A stretch of DNA of 55,597 bases from Novosphingobium taihuense. GTDB lineage: Bacteria > Pseudomonadota > Alphaproteobacteria > Sphingomonadales > Sphingomonadaceae. The position numbers were made by a program, and so were the translations under genes. The stretch covers positions 1-55,597 of the forward strand of contig NZ_VLKJ01000016.1 in assembly GCF_007830315.1 (NCBI RefSeq), given 5' to 3'. Positions within the stretch are counted from its first letter, which is position 1. The number at the start of each line of letters is the position of its first letter. Of the stretch, positions 26,392 through 35,345 are shown in pieces. The notes beneath the pieces are model-generated. The model did no database searches. It was not told the DNA's origin and saw only the letters and a list, made by a program, of their open reading frames with translations.

Positions 26392-28363
26392 CCCCGTGTC
26401 CCAACCCCTCGCCGCGCTTCGTCAAGTCTGGCACGCCGCCTTCGGCTCCAAGCGTGTTGCCTATCTATCGGGGCCAATTACCACTGGCCGTCGCTTCATC
26501 GACTGGTGGCGCCGCGACGGTCATGCGTTATCGCCTGGTTCGGAAGAATTTAACGCCGCCCTCCAAGCGGAGGTCATCGGACCGAATGAAGAGCAGCTCA
26601 AGCGAAGCGCCGAGCTGCTCCGCTCTCGCCATTCCGAGCCGGTAGTTGAGCCAGCCAGCCTCTTCGTCAGTCACTGGTCGCAGCAAGATTACCTGGAGCT
26701 GTGGGAACATTTCATCACCGATCACGCTAGCCGCATCCTGCTGATGGATGGCTGGGAGTTCAGCGCCGGTTGTGCCACTGAATTCTGCCGCGCCCATCTC
26801 GATGGGGTGCCAACGGCGCGGATTGATGGGACACCTCTTGTGGCCCGTGATGGCATCGCCGCGATCCGGCGGGCGCTGGCTGAGGTCGAAGCGCTCGACG
26901 CGGTACCCACCTATCTTGCTGAGATCCTGCGCGCGACGGCGCAGCGCCTCGAAGATACGCTGCCGACGATAGTCTTCGTTCCCGGCGGAGGCATGCCGCG
27001 CAAGGACGCCTCGCTCGACCGACTGGCCGAGTTGATCAACGTCGCGCAATTCGTCAGCTACGAACCAGCGGGCGGTAAGCCGAAACAGGCGTTCTCGCGC
27101 GTACTCGGCGAAGTGCCAAATCGCGACTTTTCCAGTGTCAGGGAAGCAGCCGAGGCGCTGCTGGCCCGCAGTGCCGACCGTTCAGTGAATGTGCGAAGCT
27201 TCACCCCCGAGAGTCCGCTAAGCCGCGAATTTATTTACGGGCTGAAGACAACCGATGCCGTCGTGTCGGCGGTGGCGCGATTGACCGCTGAGGGGCTCAA
27301 CACGATCATCAACGAGACCGTGGACATCCATGATGGTGGTGTCTCGGGGGTGATCCTTGGCAATCTGATAGAGTTCGCGCCCGACGACACCCCGCGCGCT
27401 GTAGAGAAGCCTGGAACCGCGTCCCTGCCGCTTGGGTGGGGATCGCGACTGCTGGCCACCGTCTACGGGTTCGAGCCCGATCTGGCGGTTCCCGAGAACA
27501 CCCGTCTCGAATTCAGTATCCATCCGAAGCCACGCGGCTGGCGCCACACGCATACGCTCGGCTGGGAGATCGCGGAGCATGAAGGGCTAGGGCTGCCTCC
27601 GACAATCCAATGGCCCAACCAGTTCAGCCGCATGATCGGCGACAAGGTCTTCGGTCTCTTAGTCGCCGACCATATTGGTCTGCCTGTTCCTCGGACCACC
27701 GTAATCAATCGTCGCGTCGCGCCCTTCGTTTTCGGGCAGCCTACCGGATCGGCGGAAATCTGGCTTCGCACCGCGCCTATTGAACAAATGCCCGGGAAGT
27801 TCACCACGACCCGCGGGTGGAGCGACCCCTTTCGTATCATGGCATCAGAGGATCCCGAGCAAGAGGCAATCGCGTCGATGATCGGACAGGCAAGTGTGAT
27901 TCCGCTGCATTCGGGAGCGTCAATCGTTCTTCGAACGGGTGAGATCGCGACCGAGGGTGTGGCGGGGCCCGGCGACGCATTCATGCAGGGAACAGCCAAG
28001 GCCGAGCGCTTGCCTTCAAATGTTCTGGATGATGTACACCGTCTACATGCGGCGGCGGCTGCCGAGCTCGGCCCGGTCCGGCTGGAGTGGGTTCATGATG
28101 GTGAGCGCGCCTGGGTAGTCCAGATGCATCGCGGCGCGACTGTCAGCGCGGCGGGAGTGCTTGTGCCAGGAACCGCAAGGCACTGGACGAGATTTGAAGT
28201 CGCGCAGGGACTCGAGATGTTGCGGAAACTACTCGCGACGCTCGAACCGGGTGAAGGCGTCGAGCTCGTTGGCGAGGTTGGTCTCACCAGCCATATCGCG
28301 GACGTGATGAGGAAGGCCAATATTCCGGCGCGAATGTGCCCGCCCGAGGCCACAAACACATGA
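26384..28363 (+). CDS. Nucleoside-deoxyribosyltransferase-like domain fused to an ATP-grasp-like domain
   Basis: A 659-residue protein. The N-terminal domain has VAYLSGPITTG (about 25-35) and ILLMDGWEFSAGCATE (about 124-139), which match the nucleoside 2-deoxyribosyltransferase/DUF4406 fold that binds nucleotides. The last 250 residues resemble an ATP-grasp or PEP-synthase N-domain: IGDKVFGLLVADHIGLPVPRT (IGDK...GLPVP) and the late VRLEWVHDGERAWVVQMHRG. The middle is unrecognised. The combination suggests an enzyme that makes or breaks a nucleotide signal, or consumes nucleotides, under control of the AAA+ partner; this is inference. It starts at GTG 26384, overlapping the ATPase stop by eight bases. 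Confidence 0.7.
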   Translation: MTDPVSQPLAALRQVWHAAFGSKRVAYLSGPITTGRRFIDWWRRDGHALSPGSEEFNAALQAEVIGPNEEQLKRSAELLRSRHSEPVVEPASLFVSHWSQQDYLELWEHFITDHASRILLMDGWEFSAGCATEFCRAHLDGVPTARIDGTPLVARDGIAAIRRALAEVEALDAVPTYLAEILRATAQRLEDTLPTIVFVPGGGMPRKDASLDRLAELINVAQFVSYEPAGGKPKQAFSRVLGEVPNRDFSSVREAAEALLARSADRSVNVRSFTPESPLSREFIYGLKTTDAVVSAVARLTAEGLNTIINETVDIHDGGVSGVILGNLIEFAPDDTPRAVEKPGTASLPLGWGSRLLATVYGFEPDLAVPENTRLEFSIHPKPRGWRHTHTLGWEIAEHEGLGLPPTIQWPNQFSRMIGDKVFGLLVADHIGLPVPRTTVINRRVAPFVFGQPTGSAEIWLRTAPIEQMPGKFTTTRGWSDPFRIMASEDPEQEAIASMIGQASVIPLHSGASIVLRTGEIATEGVAGPGDAFMQGTAKAERLPSNVLDDVHRLHAAAAAELGPVRLEWVHDGERAWVVQMHRGATVSAAGVLVPGTARHWTRFEVAQGLEMLRKLLATLEPGEGVELVGEVGLTSHIADVMRKANIPARMCPPEATNT

Positions 28364-28446
28364 CCTGGAAGAATGACCAGCGGCGCGGCGCTCGGACCAT
28401 CGCGTCTCTTTTCATTGATCATCTGACGCCGGAATTCAGTCGATAG
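28360..28446 (+). CDS. Possible 28-residue ORF coupled to the NDT-like gene
   Basis: An ATG at 28360 overlaps the stop of the NDT-like/ATP-grasp gene as ATGA and opens a 28-codon frame (MTWKNDQRRG ... HLTPEFSR) ending in TAG. The 4-bp overlap is the same arrangement used throughout this plasmid, but the ORF is short enough to be chance. The remainder of the gap, 28447-28858, contains no other gene I can support. Confidence 0.3.
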   Translation: MTWKNDQRRGARTIASLFIDHLTPEFSR

Positions 28447-28858
28447 CTTCAATTGGTCGATTTGGTTCGTCCGCCAACGATGCCTACGGAAGTGTTTTAC
28501 TGATGGATCAGCAAATAGGATTGTGGCTTTTCATCGTCGCAAGCGCGTTGATCGAACGGCAGCTAACTCGAGATTGCCGGCGAACATTTGCCAGTCCATT
28601 CCCGGCCCAGTTGCAGTCAAAGTGCCCGGCCGATCGGCGCTAGCTGAGAGTCGGGTATTGACAATTAACCGTCGCTAAACCCCTCACGCGGGAATGACTG
28701 CAAAGTCTCAAGCCAAGTCTTTCCGCCATTGCTAGCGGGAGCTGGACGAAGGGCAGAGATCGATCACGACAAAACTGAGCGCGAATGTCCGGGTTCAAGG
28801 CGTGAGGCGCTTGCATTCTTCTTGCACCGGAAACCGAGAGTGAGATTATGGTAGCAAG

Positions 28859-29647
28859 ATGACCCGCCTCCTCAACCCTCTTGGTCAATTGATTGGAGGC
28901 CCCGGCCATCAACCGCGGGTTGTGGTAGCGCGCGGTGAGGATGGCGCAGAACGCTGGATCGATGAGGTCGAGCGGGGACTAGCGTGCAATTGCACTTGTT
29001 GGGAGTGCAACAGCCGCCTTGTTGCTCGCCAGGGATCGGTGCGAGAGTGGTCCTTTGCTCACCAAGCAGACTCGGATTGCGCGGGTGGGGTCGAAACTCA
29101 GGCACACCGTTATGCCAAGGCAGTGATAAACGAGGCCGGCGGGCTGTACGTCGCCAGCGTAAGACCTGACGCTTGGGGGGCGTTGCACCCGCGATTCATG
29201 CAGCTCGCGCCCGTGCGAACGGAAGAACGGATAGCAGGATTCAGGGCCGATCTTGTGGGCTCCCTGAAAGGGCATGAATTGATTATCGAGGTGAAGGTTA
29301 CGCATGGTTGTCCAGCCAACAAAATTCGAGCCTATCGTGATCTGAATATGTCAGTATTGGAAATCGATCTTGCGCCTTTCAGGTACGCGACGGCGGACGA
29401 TCTTCGGGAAGCTGTGCTCAAGCGTGCTACGAGATATTGGCTCTGCTTAAGCGGCGGCAGGGATGTACCGCGACAGCCAGCGCCAACTAAACCGGGTGGC
29501 ATCGATCAGCAGAGAAAGCTCAGCGGCTTCGCACGACCAAAGAACATATCTCAGCGAGAGTGGGCAGAAATGTCGACCTTAGAAAAAGTCACCGCCGTTG
29601 ATCCTGACGGACGCCTGACCATTAAAAGTCGGGGCTACAGGAGCTAA
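28859..29647 (+). CDS. CoiA-like competence/nuclease family protein
   Basis: A 262-residue protein of the CoiA-like type. Near the N-terminus is a zinc-ribbon-like CNCTCWECNSRLVAR, then EWSFAHQADSDC and ETQAHRYAK, all typical; the PD-(D/E)XK-like nuclease core follows with FRADLVG and LIIEVKVTH (about residues 121-145). CoiA helps incoming DNA recombine in competent Firmicutes; relatives in other phyla are uncharacterised and often lie in mobile or defence regions. It follows the AAA+/NDT operon on the same strand but after a 400-bp gap, so it is probably a separate unit. Confidence 0.7.
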   Translation: MTRLLNPLGQLIGGPGHQPRVVVARGEDGAERWIDEVERGLACNCTCWECNSRLVARQGSVREWSFAHQADSDCAGGVETQAHRYAKAVINEAGGLYVASVRPDAWGALHPRFMQLAPVRTEERIAGFRADLVGSLKGHELIIEVKVTHGCPANKIRAYRDLNMSVLEIDLAPFRYATADDLREAVLKRATRYWLCLSGGRDVPRQPAPTKPGGIDQQRKLSGFARPKNISQREWAEMSTLEKVTAVDPDGRLTIKSRGYRS

Positions 29648-29893
29648 ATGAACGACCGTTTTTGCTGCGTGCTTCAAATCGCCCGGACGTCCGCTATGTT
29701 GGCGGCATATGCCAGTCAGCAGGCCAACGTTGCAGCGGTCGGTCCCGACCAACGCACGAACATGACGTAATCGCGGGGGTGACGGCCTGAGGCCATAGCC
29801 ACGAGATTCCTGGAAGGTTGGTTGCCCCCCCGAGAGGGCGAAGAACTGGCTCACGATTTTGGGCCGGGCCTAAGCATCAGATGGAGGACGACC

Positions 29894-30221
29894 GTGGATC
29901 AGCATATCGGGCTCGACGTTTCTCAAAAAAGACACTTCGATATCGGTTCGTGAGAACGGTAAACGCGTTCGGCGCGGCAAGTGTGTTTCAGACCCAGAGT
30001 TGCCTGCTGACCTGATCCGCAAGCGCGCTCCTCGCGTAAAGCGTGCAGTTTTCGAGACCGGGCCACTGGCCGTTTGGTTTTATCACGCTCTGACCGCATA
30101 AGGTTTGCCGGCGATCTGCATAGATTTACGCCATGCCAAGGCCGCGTTCGACATGGCTACGAACAAGACAGAGGCCAATGATGCCGACGGTTTGGCGCAC
30201 TTGGCGATGCTGTCGGCATGA
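29894..30221 (+). pseudogene. IS110-family transposase, degenerate
   Basis: A broken IS110 transposase start. GTG 29894 encodes DQHIGLDVSQK, then the frame is interrupted by a stop and a shift; the reading resumes with DPELPADLIRKRAPRVKRAV and FETGPLAVWFYHALTA, meets another stop, and continues DLRHAKAAFDMATNK and ANDADGLAHLAML before being lost near 30221. AGGACG lies ahead of the start as in intact copies. The upstream 29648-29893 looks like the rest of the IS end and the downstream 30222-30362 holds nothing else recognised. Confidence 0.85.
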
Positions 30222-30362
30222 TCCTGCGGCATTACCAACCTCCTCGACGTTAATTGAAGATTTGGCCGGAATATCCTTAGGGTACTCCGGCCAGATGTGA
30301 GATCGTTGAAGAAATAGTCAATAATCACCAAGTTTAATATTGTTTATTTTGTGGGAGAGTGA

Positions 30363-33300
30363 CTAACCATAAGCACTTCCCAAGTCCTTGTCCAAAAAGC
30401 GTGAAACAAGTTCCTGTTTGTCCGCGGTGCAGAACTGGGCGTAATGAAGGAGTACAGTCTCTACACTATCTTGGATGGCGTTTGCCGCCATAAGCGGGTC
30501 ACCGGTGACCTTAAGGATGTGTGTGGCAGTTATCGACCTAATTGCGTGAGCGCCGAAGCTCATAAGCCCCTTTATACCGGTGCGCGATGCTTCATGGTAG
30601 ACAAGATACTGCCAACTATGCTCGCGCATTTCGTGAGAAATGGCGTCTAGACCAAGCTTCCCCCCACCTTCAGTAACAAAAAATACAGGGGGTAAGGCAA
30701 CACCTCCACACAATGTCGGGCGACTGATAAAGGCGTACTCGTCCAATATCGGCGTGTCTTCTTTTGGAAATTTGAAGAAGTATGAAGGCGATGGATTGCC
30801 GCGAGCCTTATTCTCTCTGAAATAACGCCCAGATGAGTTCTTGAATTCTTTGGCAGGAATCTCAATTACCCAATGCCCTTCGACCTTGCGAATTTTTCCA
30901 TTACCAGCAGGGTCGTAAGTAAGTTCACGAACATTCTTGAGCCTGAGAGCCGTGCGGACCAAGATCAAACTGCCAACAAAACGACGTATGGCCATTGCAC
31001 GAGTAAGTGCTGTGACCAACCGAGCGGACGGCAATGCATTGTAGAGCTGCCGCAGAAGGTCGATCAGCGCGTCCATAGGGCGAGCTGAATGCAGAATTGG
31101 CAGGATCTCGGCGAAGGGGTTACGGCTGAAAACCCAGCTATCCTCGGTTTCGTGCATAACTGACCAGACATACTCGTTGGTCTCCTTGAGTGCACTTGCC
31201 CATCCGTCGGAGCGGAGCCAGCTGATGTCTGTAGCGGAGACCAAGCCAGCAATTGGCGCTAGGCGAGCGGTCAACTTCGCTTGGTAATGCAGATACCCGG
31301 CGGCTTTACGCTTCGCCTTATTGCCGTGCTGTTCGCCAGCCTCTTCTGCAGTCAAATTGGCAAATAGACCAATAATCGTGCGGGTGCCGGTGTGCATGCC
31401 ATCAGGCGACCGTTCGCGTAACCACTGGAAGTAGTGCTGTACGATGGCTGGCACCCCGACCATGGCTAAGCACAGGTGGCCAGGCTTTAGGGCGAGCCCG
31501 CCTTCTTCGAGAGGTAGAACGAGCACGCTGAAAAATTCGAGCATCACATTGAGATTACGGTCAACTGTGCCTGCGCGCCAAGTAGTGACACGCGGATGAG
31601 GAGCTACGATTGCGGTCTTGTATCGAACCAGTTGGTCCCATTCGGCTTGCAGATCGGCAGGGAGCGCAGGCAGTCGCCACTTTTTGCGACTGCGAAGCTT
31701 TTCGCGGTACTCGGAGGTCCTAGTGTATTCGTCAAAATAACAGTCGCCGATACGTTCACGTTCGGACTCTGGGAGATGCAAAAAGTGTGCAGGCAGTAGC
31801 GGCCGAACGAGCCCCCAAAGCTTAACATTGCCACGAAGTGCTGTCGGACGCTTTGAGACTGGAATATGGTAGTTAGGCTCAAAGTCGCGGTTAAAGCCTA
31901 CTCTGGAGATGAGTGTGTTTGAGGCCGCGCCAAGGGCGGCCTCAATCGCTCGGATGACCATTTCGTCTGCGCTCGCGGGAGCAGTCAGCCCCTTTAGCCA
32001 GTTTTGCACCTCGGGCTGCATATCCTTAATCTTGGCGGCGCGGCAAAGATCGCGCACAGATTTGTAGCCACTACGCTTGAAAAGAATTGCAAAGGCACCG
32101 GCGAACGTTTCCGGCAAGCCGCCATCAGCAATCTGCGAGAACTTGAAAACTCGCTGCCATTCACGCATAGCCGCAAGAAACTGCTGCTTCGTATTTTTGT
32201 TATGGATATTGGCAGCACATTGGCTCACGACGTCGTTGAGCATCGTGCTCATGGTATCGTCAATTGGCATTGACAAAGTTGCGCCGACAGCCTTCATGAC
32301 GGTGTTCAAAGCCCAAACAAAACGGCCAAGATTTGCAGGCGCGACACAACCGTGCAAAAGTTGGAAGTGCTGCTTCCCGGCAGACATCAAGTCACCGAAG
32401 GTCTTAAAGCTGGGCAGAAGCGGCTTCACACGAGCGGGACCAACACCCACCGCAAGCCCCGCTGCGTCAATTACTGCGCAAAGCTCGTGTTCCGCGCCGA
32501 GGCCTTTAAACGGCACGTCAGCGGAAAGGAAAATGGATCGGTATGCGGGCAGGTTTATATTCCGATTGGAGGCCGGGAGCGGAGCCAGGTTGTCCATGTG
32601 ATGGAGCTTCAAGTGAGCCAAGAGCTTAGACTTCTTGTCAGTGTCGTGCCCCGCCGCAGAGTCTGCTTGTGATGGCGCTGTGGCGTCGACCGAGCCGGCC
32701 ATGGGCGCGATACTCATGCGCGCTTTCACATAGTCCTTTGCGCTCATTAAGCCAATCTCGTCAGCGATTGCTGTGACTGCGGCCCTGCTTGGCCCCGTAC
32801 TAACCAGGCGAGAAGGACAGATGCCAATCTCCTGAGCAATCAAACTACCGTAGATCTGGCCTTTACAGCGCGTACTCTCCGGTACCCGAAGATCGTTATC
32901 AATCAGGAACTGGCGATAACGAGCCACGGCTGCTTGTGATGGGCACTCGACGTACGCGCCAACAATCATGTCGTCCGCCAAGCCGCCGGCATCCTTGAAA
33001 TCTCGTAGGTTCATGACGCCGAATTCATGAACGAGGTTCTCGATAGCGACGAAGGCAGCTGCCGGACGGCCGCCGCGAGGATAGAAGGTGGAAGGCAGAC
33101 ACGACAGCAACTTCGCAACAGTATGGATATCCGCTGCTGAGTTAGATCCCGCGAGTGCCGGCATCCGCAAGTTGGGCTTCTTTTCGAGAAGCTTCGTCCT
33201 CAACTGCGCAATCCTGTCGAGAATCGGGACAAAAACTTTACCGTCGTTCTTGGGCTTTCGCATTTCGCACACTCCATAGCGCTCACGAATGTAATTGTCG

Positions 33301-33494
33301 CTGTGCGCCGCACGATAAGCAACGGCCAATTTTGTGGCTTGAGCGTCACTTTCCAGTTTCAACCGGTTGGGAACGCGGTTCCAGCCATGGTGAGAGGAAA
33401 GGCCGATTGGATGGAAATCTGCGGCAATTGCTCCGATTTCCAGTGCATTTTTGCGCGCCCATGGCGTTAGACTAACAACTGACCATGCGCACAA
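30363..33494 (-). CDS. Very large tyrosine recombinase-like protein
   Basis: A protein of up to 1043 residues. The last 250 look like a tyrosine-recombinase catalytic domain: an arginine in LVRTALRLKNVRELTYDP (about 865), GAHAIRSITATHIL (H-x-x-R, about 985-998) and a candidate nucleophile in VLLHYAQF near 1020. The first 750 residues are unlike ordinary integrases. Large integrases of this kind are linked to mobile islands, for example the VPA1269-type proteins, but I cannot assign the family. The longest frame starts at a TTG; an ATG at 33263 (MRKPKNDGK) is an alternative. It diverges from a small ORF and an XRE regulator. Confidence 0.65.
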   Translation of the reverse strand: MCAWSVVSLTPWARKNALEIGAIAADFHPIGLSSHHGWNRVPNRLKLESDAQATKLAVAYRAAHSDNYIRERYGVCEMRKPKNDGKVFVPILDRIAQLRTKLLEKKPNLRMPALAGSNSAADIHTVAKLLSCLPSTFYPRGGRPAAAFVAIENLVHEFGVMNLRDFKDAGGLADDMIVGAYVECPSQAAVARYRQFLIDNDLRVPESTRCKGQIYGSLIAQEIGICPSRLVSTGPSRAAVTAIADEIGLMSAKDYVKARMSIAPMAGSVDATAPSQADSAAGHDTDKKSKLLAHLKLHHMDNLAPLPASNRNINLPAYRSIFLSADVPFKGLGAEHELCAVIDAAGLAVGVGPARVKPLLPSFKTFGDLMSAGKQHFQLLHGCVAPANLGRFVWALNTVMKAVGATLSMPIDDTMSTMLNDVVSQCAANIHNKNTKQQFLAAMREWQRVFKFSQIADGGLPETFAGAFAILFKRSGYKSVRDLCRAAKIKDMQPEVQNWLKGLTAPASADEMVIRAIEAALGAASNTLISRVGFNRDFEPNYHIPVSKRPTALRGNVKLWGLVRPLLPAHFLHLPESERERIGDCYFDEYTRTSEYREKLRSRKKWRLPALPADLQAEWDQLVRYKTAIVAPHPRVTTWRAGTVDRNLNVMLEFFSVLVLPLEEGGLALKPGHLCLAMVGVPAIVQHYFQWLRERSPDGMHTGTRTIIGLFANLTAEEAGEQHGNKAKRKAAGYLHYQAKLTARLAPIAGLVSATDISWLRSDGWASALKETNEYVWSVMHETEDSWVFSRNPFAEILPILHSARPMDALIDLLRQLYNALPSARLVTALTRAMAIRRFVGSLILVRTALRLKNVRELTYDPAGNGKIRKVEGHWVIEIPAKEFKNSSGRYFRENKARGNPSPSYFFKFPKEDTPILDEYAFISRPTLCGGVALPPVFFVTEGGGKLGLDAISHEMREHSWQYLVYHEASRTGIKGLMSFGAHAIRSITATHILKVTGDPLMAANAIQDSVETVLLHYAQFCTADKQELVSRFLDKDLGSAYG

Positions 33495-33582
33495 AAAAGT
33501 TTTTGAAGCCGTTGTGGAAATGAAGAGTTTTAGGCAATTGGCATAGCTCTTGGCTGAGTCACGTGCGATTCAAAATGTGCCC

Positions 33583-33969
33583 ATGTGCCTCGCAAAAGGA
33601 GTTTCGACGAACGTGGGTCCCGACGAGGCACTGCAACTCATTCGCTATTCAGACGTGTTTCCCCATCAAATTCCGGAAGTCGTGATGGGGGAGGGCTATT
33701 GCGATGTGCTAGCAATCTGCGGTCAGCCATTGACGCTAATACGCACGCTACAAAAGCTACAGAATAAGAGCCTCGGCTCTTGTGACATGGCAACCCTTTA
33801 TCGTTATTCGAGGGTGGTAAATCAGCTTGCTAAGATGGCGCTGGCTGAATGCTCGGCAGGATCAATCGAAACCAAAACAGCCGCACAGAGTCTCGTCGTA
33901 GCAACTGATATTTTGATGGCGCATTGCGAGGGAGAAGAGCAGAGGATAGCGTCGAAGGATGCAGTGTAG
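33583..33969 (+). CDS. Hypothetical protein upstream of an XRE regulator
   Basis: A 128-residue, mainly helical protein without a recognised domain (EALQLIRYSDVFPHQIPEVV, LIRTLQKLQNK, TLYRYSRVVNQLAKMALAE). It is divergent from the large recombinase and followed 13 bases later by the XRE regulator, so the two are probably co-transcribed. The start is uncertain: ATG 33583 is used, and GTG 33613, which has AAGGAG upstream, is possible. Confidence 0.5.
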   Translation: MCLAKGVSTNVGPDEALQLIRYSDVFPHQIPEVVMGEGYCDVLAICGQPLTLIRTLQKLQNKSLGSCDMATLYRYSRVVNQLAKMALAECSAGSIETKTAAQSLVVATDILMAHCEGEEQRIASKDAV

Positions 33970-33982
33970 AGAAGGGCTTTTG

Positions 33983-34408
33983 ATGGATAGCGAGGTCATC
34001 GATGATCGCGGTGATCAGCGGGATATGGTCAGAAGCTTGATAAAAGCAGAGATGGCAAAGCGAGGCTGGTCACAGTCCGATTTGGCTCGCGAGACTGGGC
34101 TGCCCCGCTACACAATCAGCCGGATATTAAGAGGTGAGACAGCAGTTTCGCCTGCGGTTGGGCATAAAATTGGCTTGGCGCTCAAGTTAGAGGGAGCCGA
34201 TTTGTCTATTGCTTTTCGGCGACCGACCGCCGCTCCAATACGCGTGGGTTATTGGTCCAACCAGTTATCGGACGGATCAACGGACGTGCGGTTTTCAGGA
34301 AACCTCCCTCGTGGTGTCAGCCTGGCTGTTGAAGCACTTATCAATCTTAAGAGGCCAATATCGATTGAAAAGCTGGCAAGGATCATCCAGGCGATTGCGG
34401 CAGACTGA
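33983..34408 (+). CDS. XRE-family transcriptional regulator
   Basis: A 141-residue protein with a Cro/CI helix-turn-helix at about residues 18-72: MAKRGWSQSDLARETGLPRY then TISRILRGETAVSPAVGHKI. The remaining C-terminus is unassigned. It probably controls its own operon and the divergent recombinase gene across the 88-bp region 33495-33582. ATG 33983 with GAAGGG upstream is preferred over an earlier ATG at 33959 that overlaps the previous gene. Confidence 0.8.
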   Translation: MDSEVIDDRGDQRDMVRSLIKAEMAKRGWSQSDLARETGLPRYTISRILRGETAVSPAVGHKIGLALKLEGADLSIAFRRPTAAPIRVGYWSNQLSDGSTDVRFSGNLPRGVSLAVEALINLKRPISIEKLARIIQAIAAD

Positions 34409-34536
34409 CGCTTTCCCCTGACACGTCGCGATGGGGCCTCCGTGTGACCCTTTCAGCTTACTTTAAGGCTTGGTCTGAGCCCGTAGATTTCCTCCAGGTT
34501 TGAGTAGCGTCCGGCCCTTCAAGGAGTCGGATGAAT

Positions 34537-34566
34537 ATGAAGCGGAGCAGGTTCAGCGAGGAGCAC
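34537..34566 (+). pseudogene. Possible IS3-family OrfA start, tiny remnant
   Basis: Ten codons reading MKRSRFSEEH match the very common N-terminus of IS3-family OrfA (MKRSRFSEEQ). Homology ends at once and the frame soon stops, so at most the extreme end of an IS is left in the 221-bp gap 34409-34629. Confidence 0.35.
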
Positions 34567-34629
34567 GGGTTCGTGACGACTTGATCAATGCCGGTGCCAT
34601 CGATGCCATGCCATTCGAGAGGGGCTTGC

Positions 34630-35052
34630 TCACGCACGGCTCAGGGCCGCATCTAGCTTGGCAGAAAAGAGCTCAATTTGCCGATCCATAGTTCCATTGC
34701 GCATGTCTGCAAGCGCCCCCGCAGTGATCGTAAAGGCAGCTAGAAGGGGACCGACGAGCGGACTTAACACGATCCCCAGTAGGGGAATGGACCCAACAAG
34801 GGCGGTAACAGTCATTCCCACCAAGACCCCTAAGGTTGTGTTGGTAAAGCGTTTGGTCAGGTCAAAAACGAAAGCGACGATCGAACGGCCAACATAGCAC
34901 AATCGCGCGGCCACTTCGGTCGTCGTTTCAAGCAGTTCACCCATTAAAATTTTGGCGTCAGCGGAAAGCGCGAGTTGATCAAGCTTCCGCACAATCTGCC
35001 GCCGATCAAAAGAATTTGGCCATTCTATGAATACTGGAACCGTATCGCTCAT
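34630..35052 (-). CDS. Hypothetical small membrane protein
   Basis: A 140-residue protein with a soluble N-terminus (VFIEWPNSFDRRQIVRKLDQ), a helix, and two closely packed membrane segments (LGVLVGMTVTALVGSIPLLG and VLSPLVGPLLAAFTITAGAL, about residues 73-112) rich in glycine, then an amphipathic tail. I do not recognise the family. The two spans joined by a short turn form a hairpin like those of small membrane effectors. ATG 35052 has AGGAAG upstream; GTG 35058 is possible. It is divergent from the next membrane protein. Confidence 0.6.
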   Translation of the reverse strand: MSDTVPVFIEWPNSFDRRQIVRKLDQLALSADAKILMGELLETTTEVAARLCYVGRSIVAFVFDLTKRFTNTTLGVLVGMTVTALVGSIPLLGIVLSPLVGPLLAAFTITAGALADMRNGTMDRQIELFSAKLDAALSRA

Positions 35053-35345
35053 TCTCACGCTTCCTATTCAAGACGTTACCAATTTAATGAAAAACCAACT
35101 GTTCGTAACGGTTAAAAAGATGAACTTACGAACGTAGCTTGCAACCGAGGAAAAGATAAAGCGCTTCGAATGAGCATCCATCATGATTGCCGCTCACGCT
35201 GGGGCTCCTACGTCCTCAGAACTTCCAGTTCTCTCTTTCACATCCTCCATTTCATCTGCACAAAACGTTGTCCAGCCACGTTTCTCGGATGCGACCGTAT
35301 CTGTCGCAGTAGCGTTGCATAGGGCTCGGACGGAAGGAAGCGATC

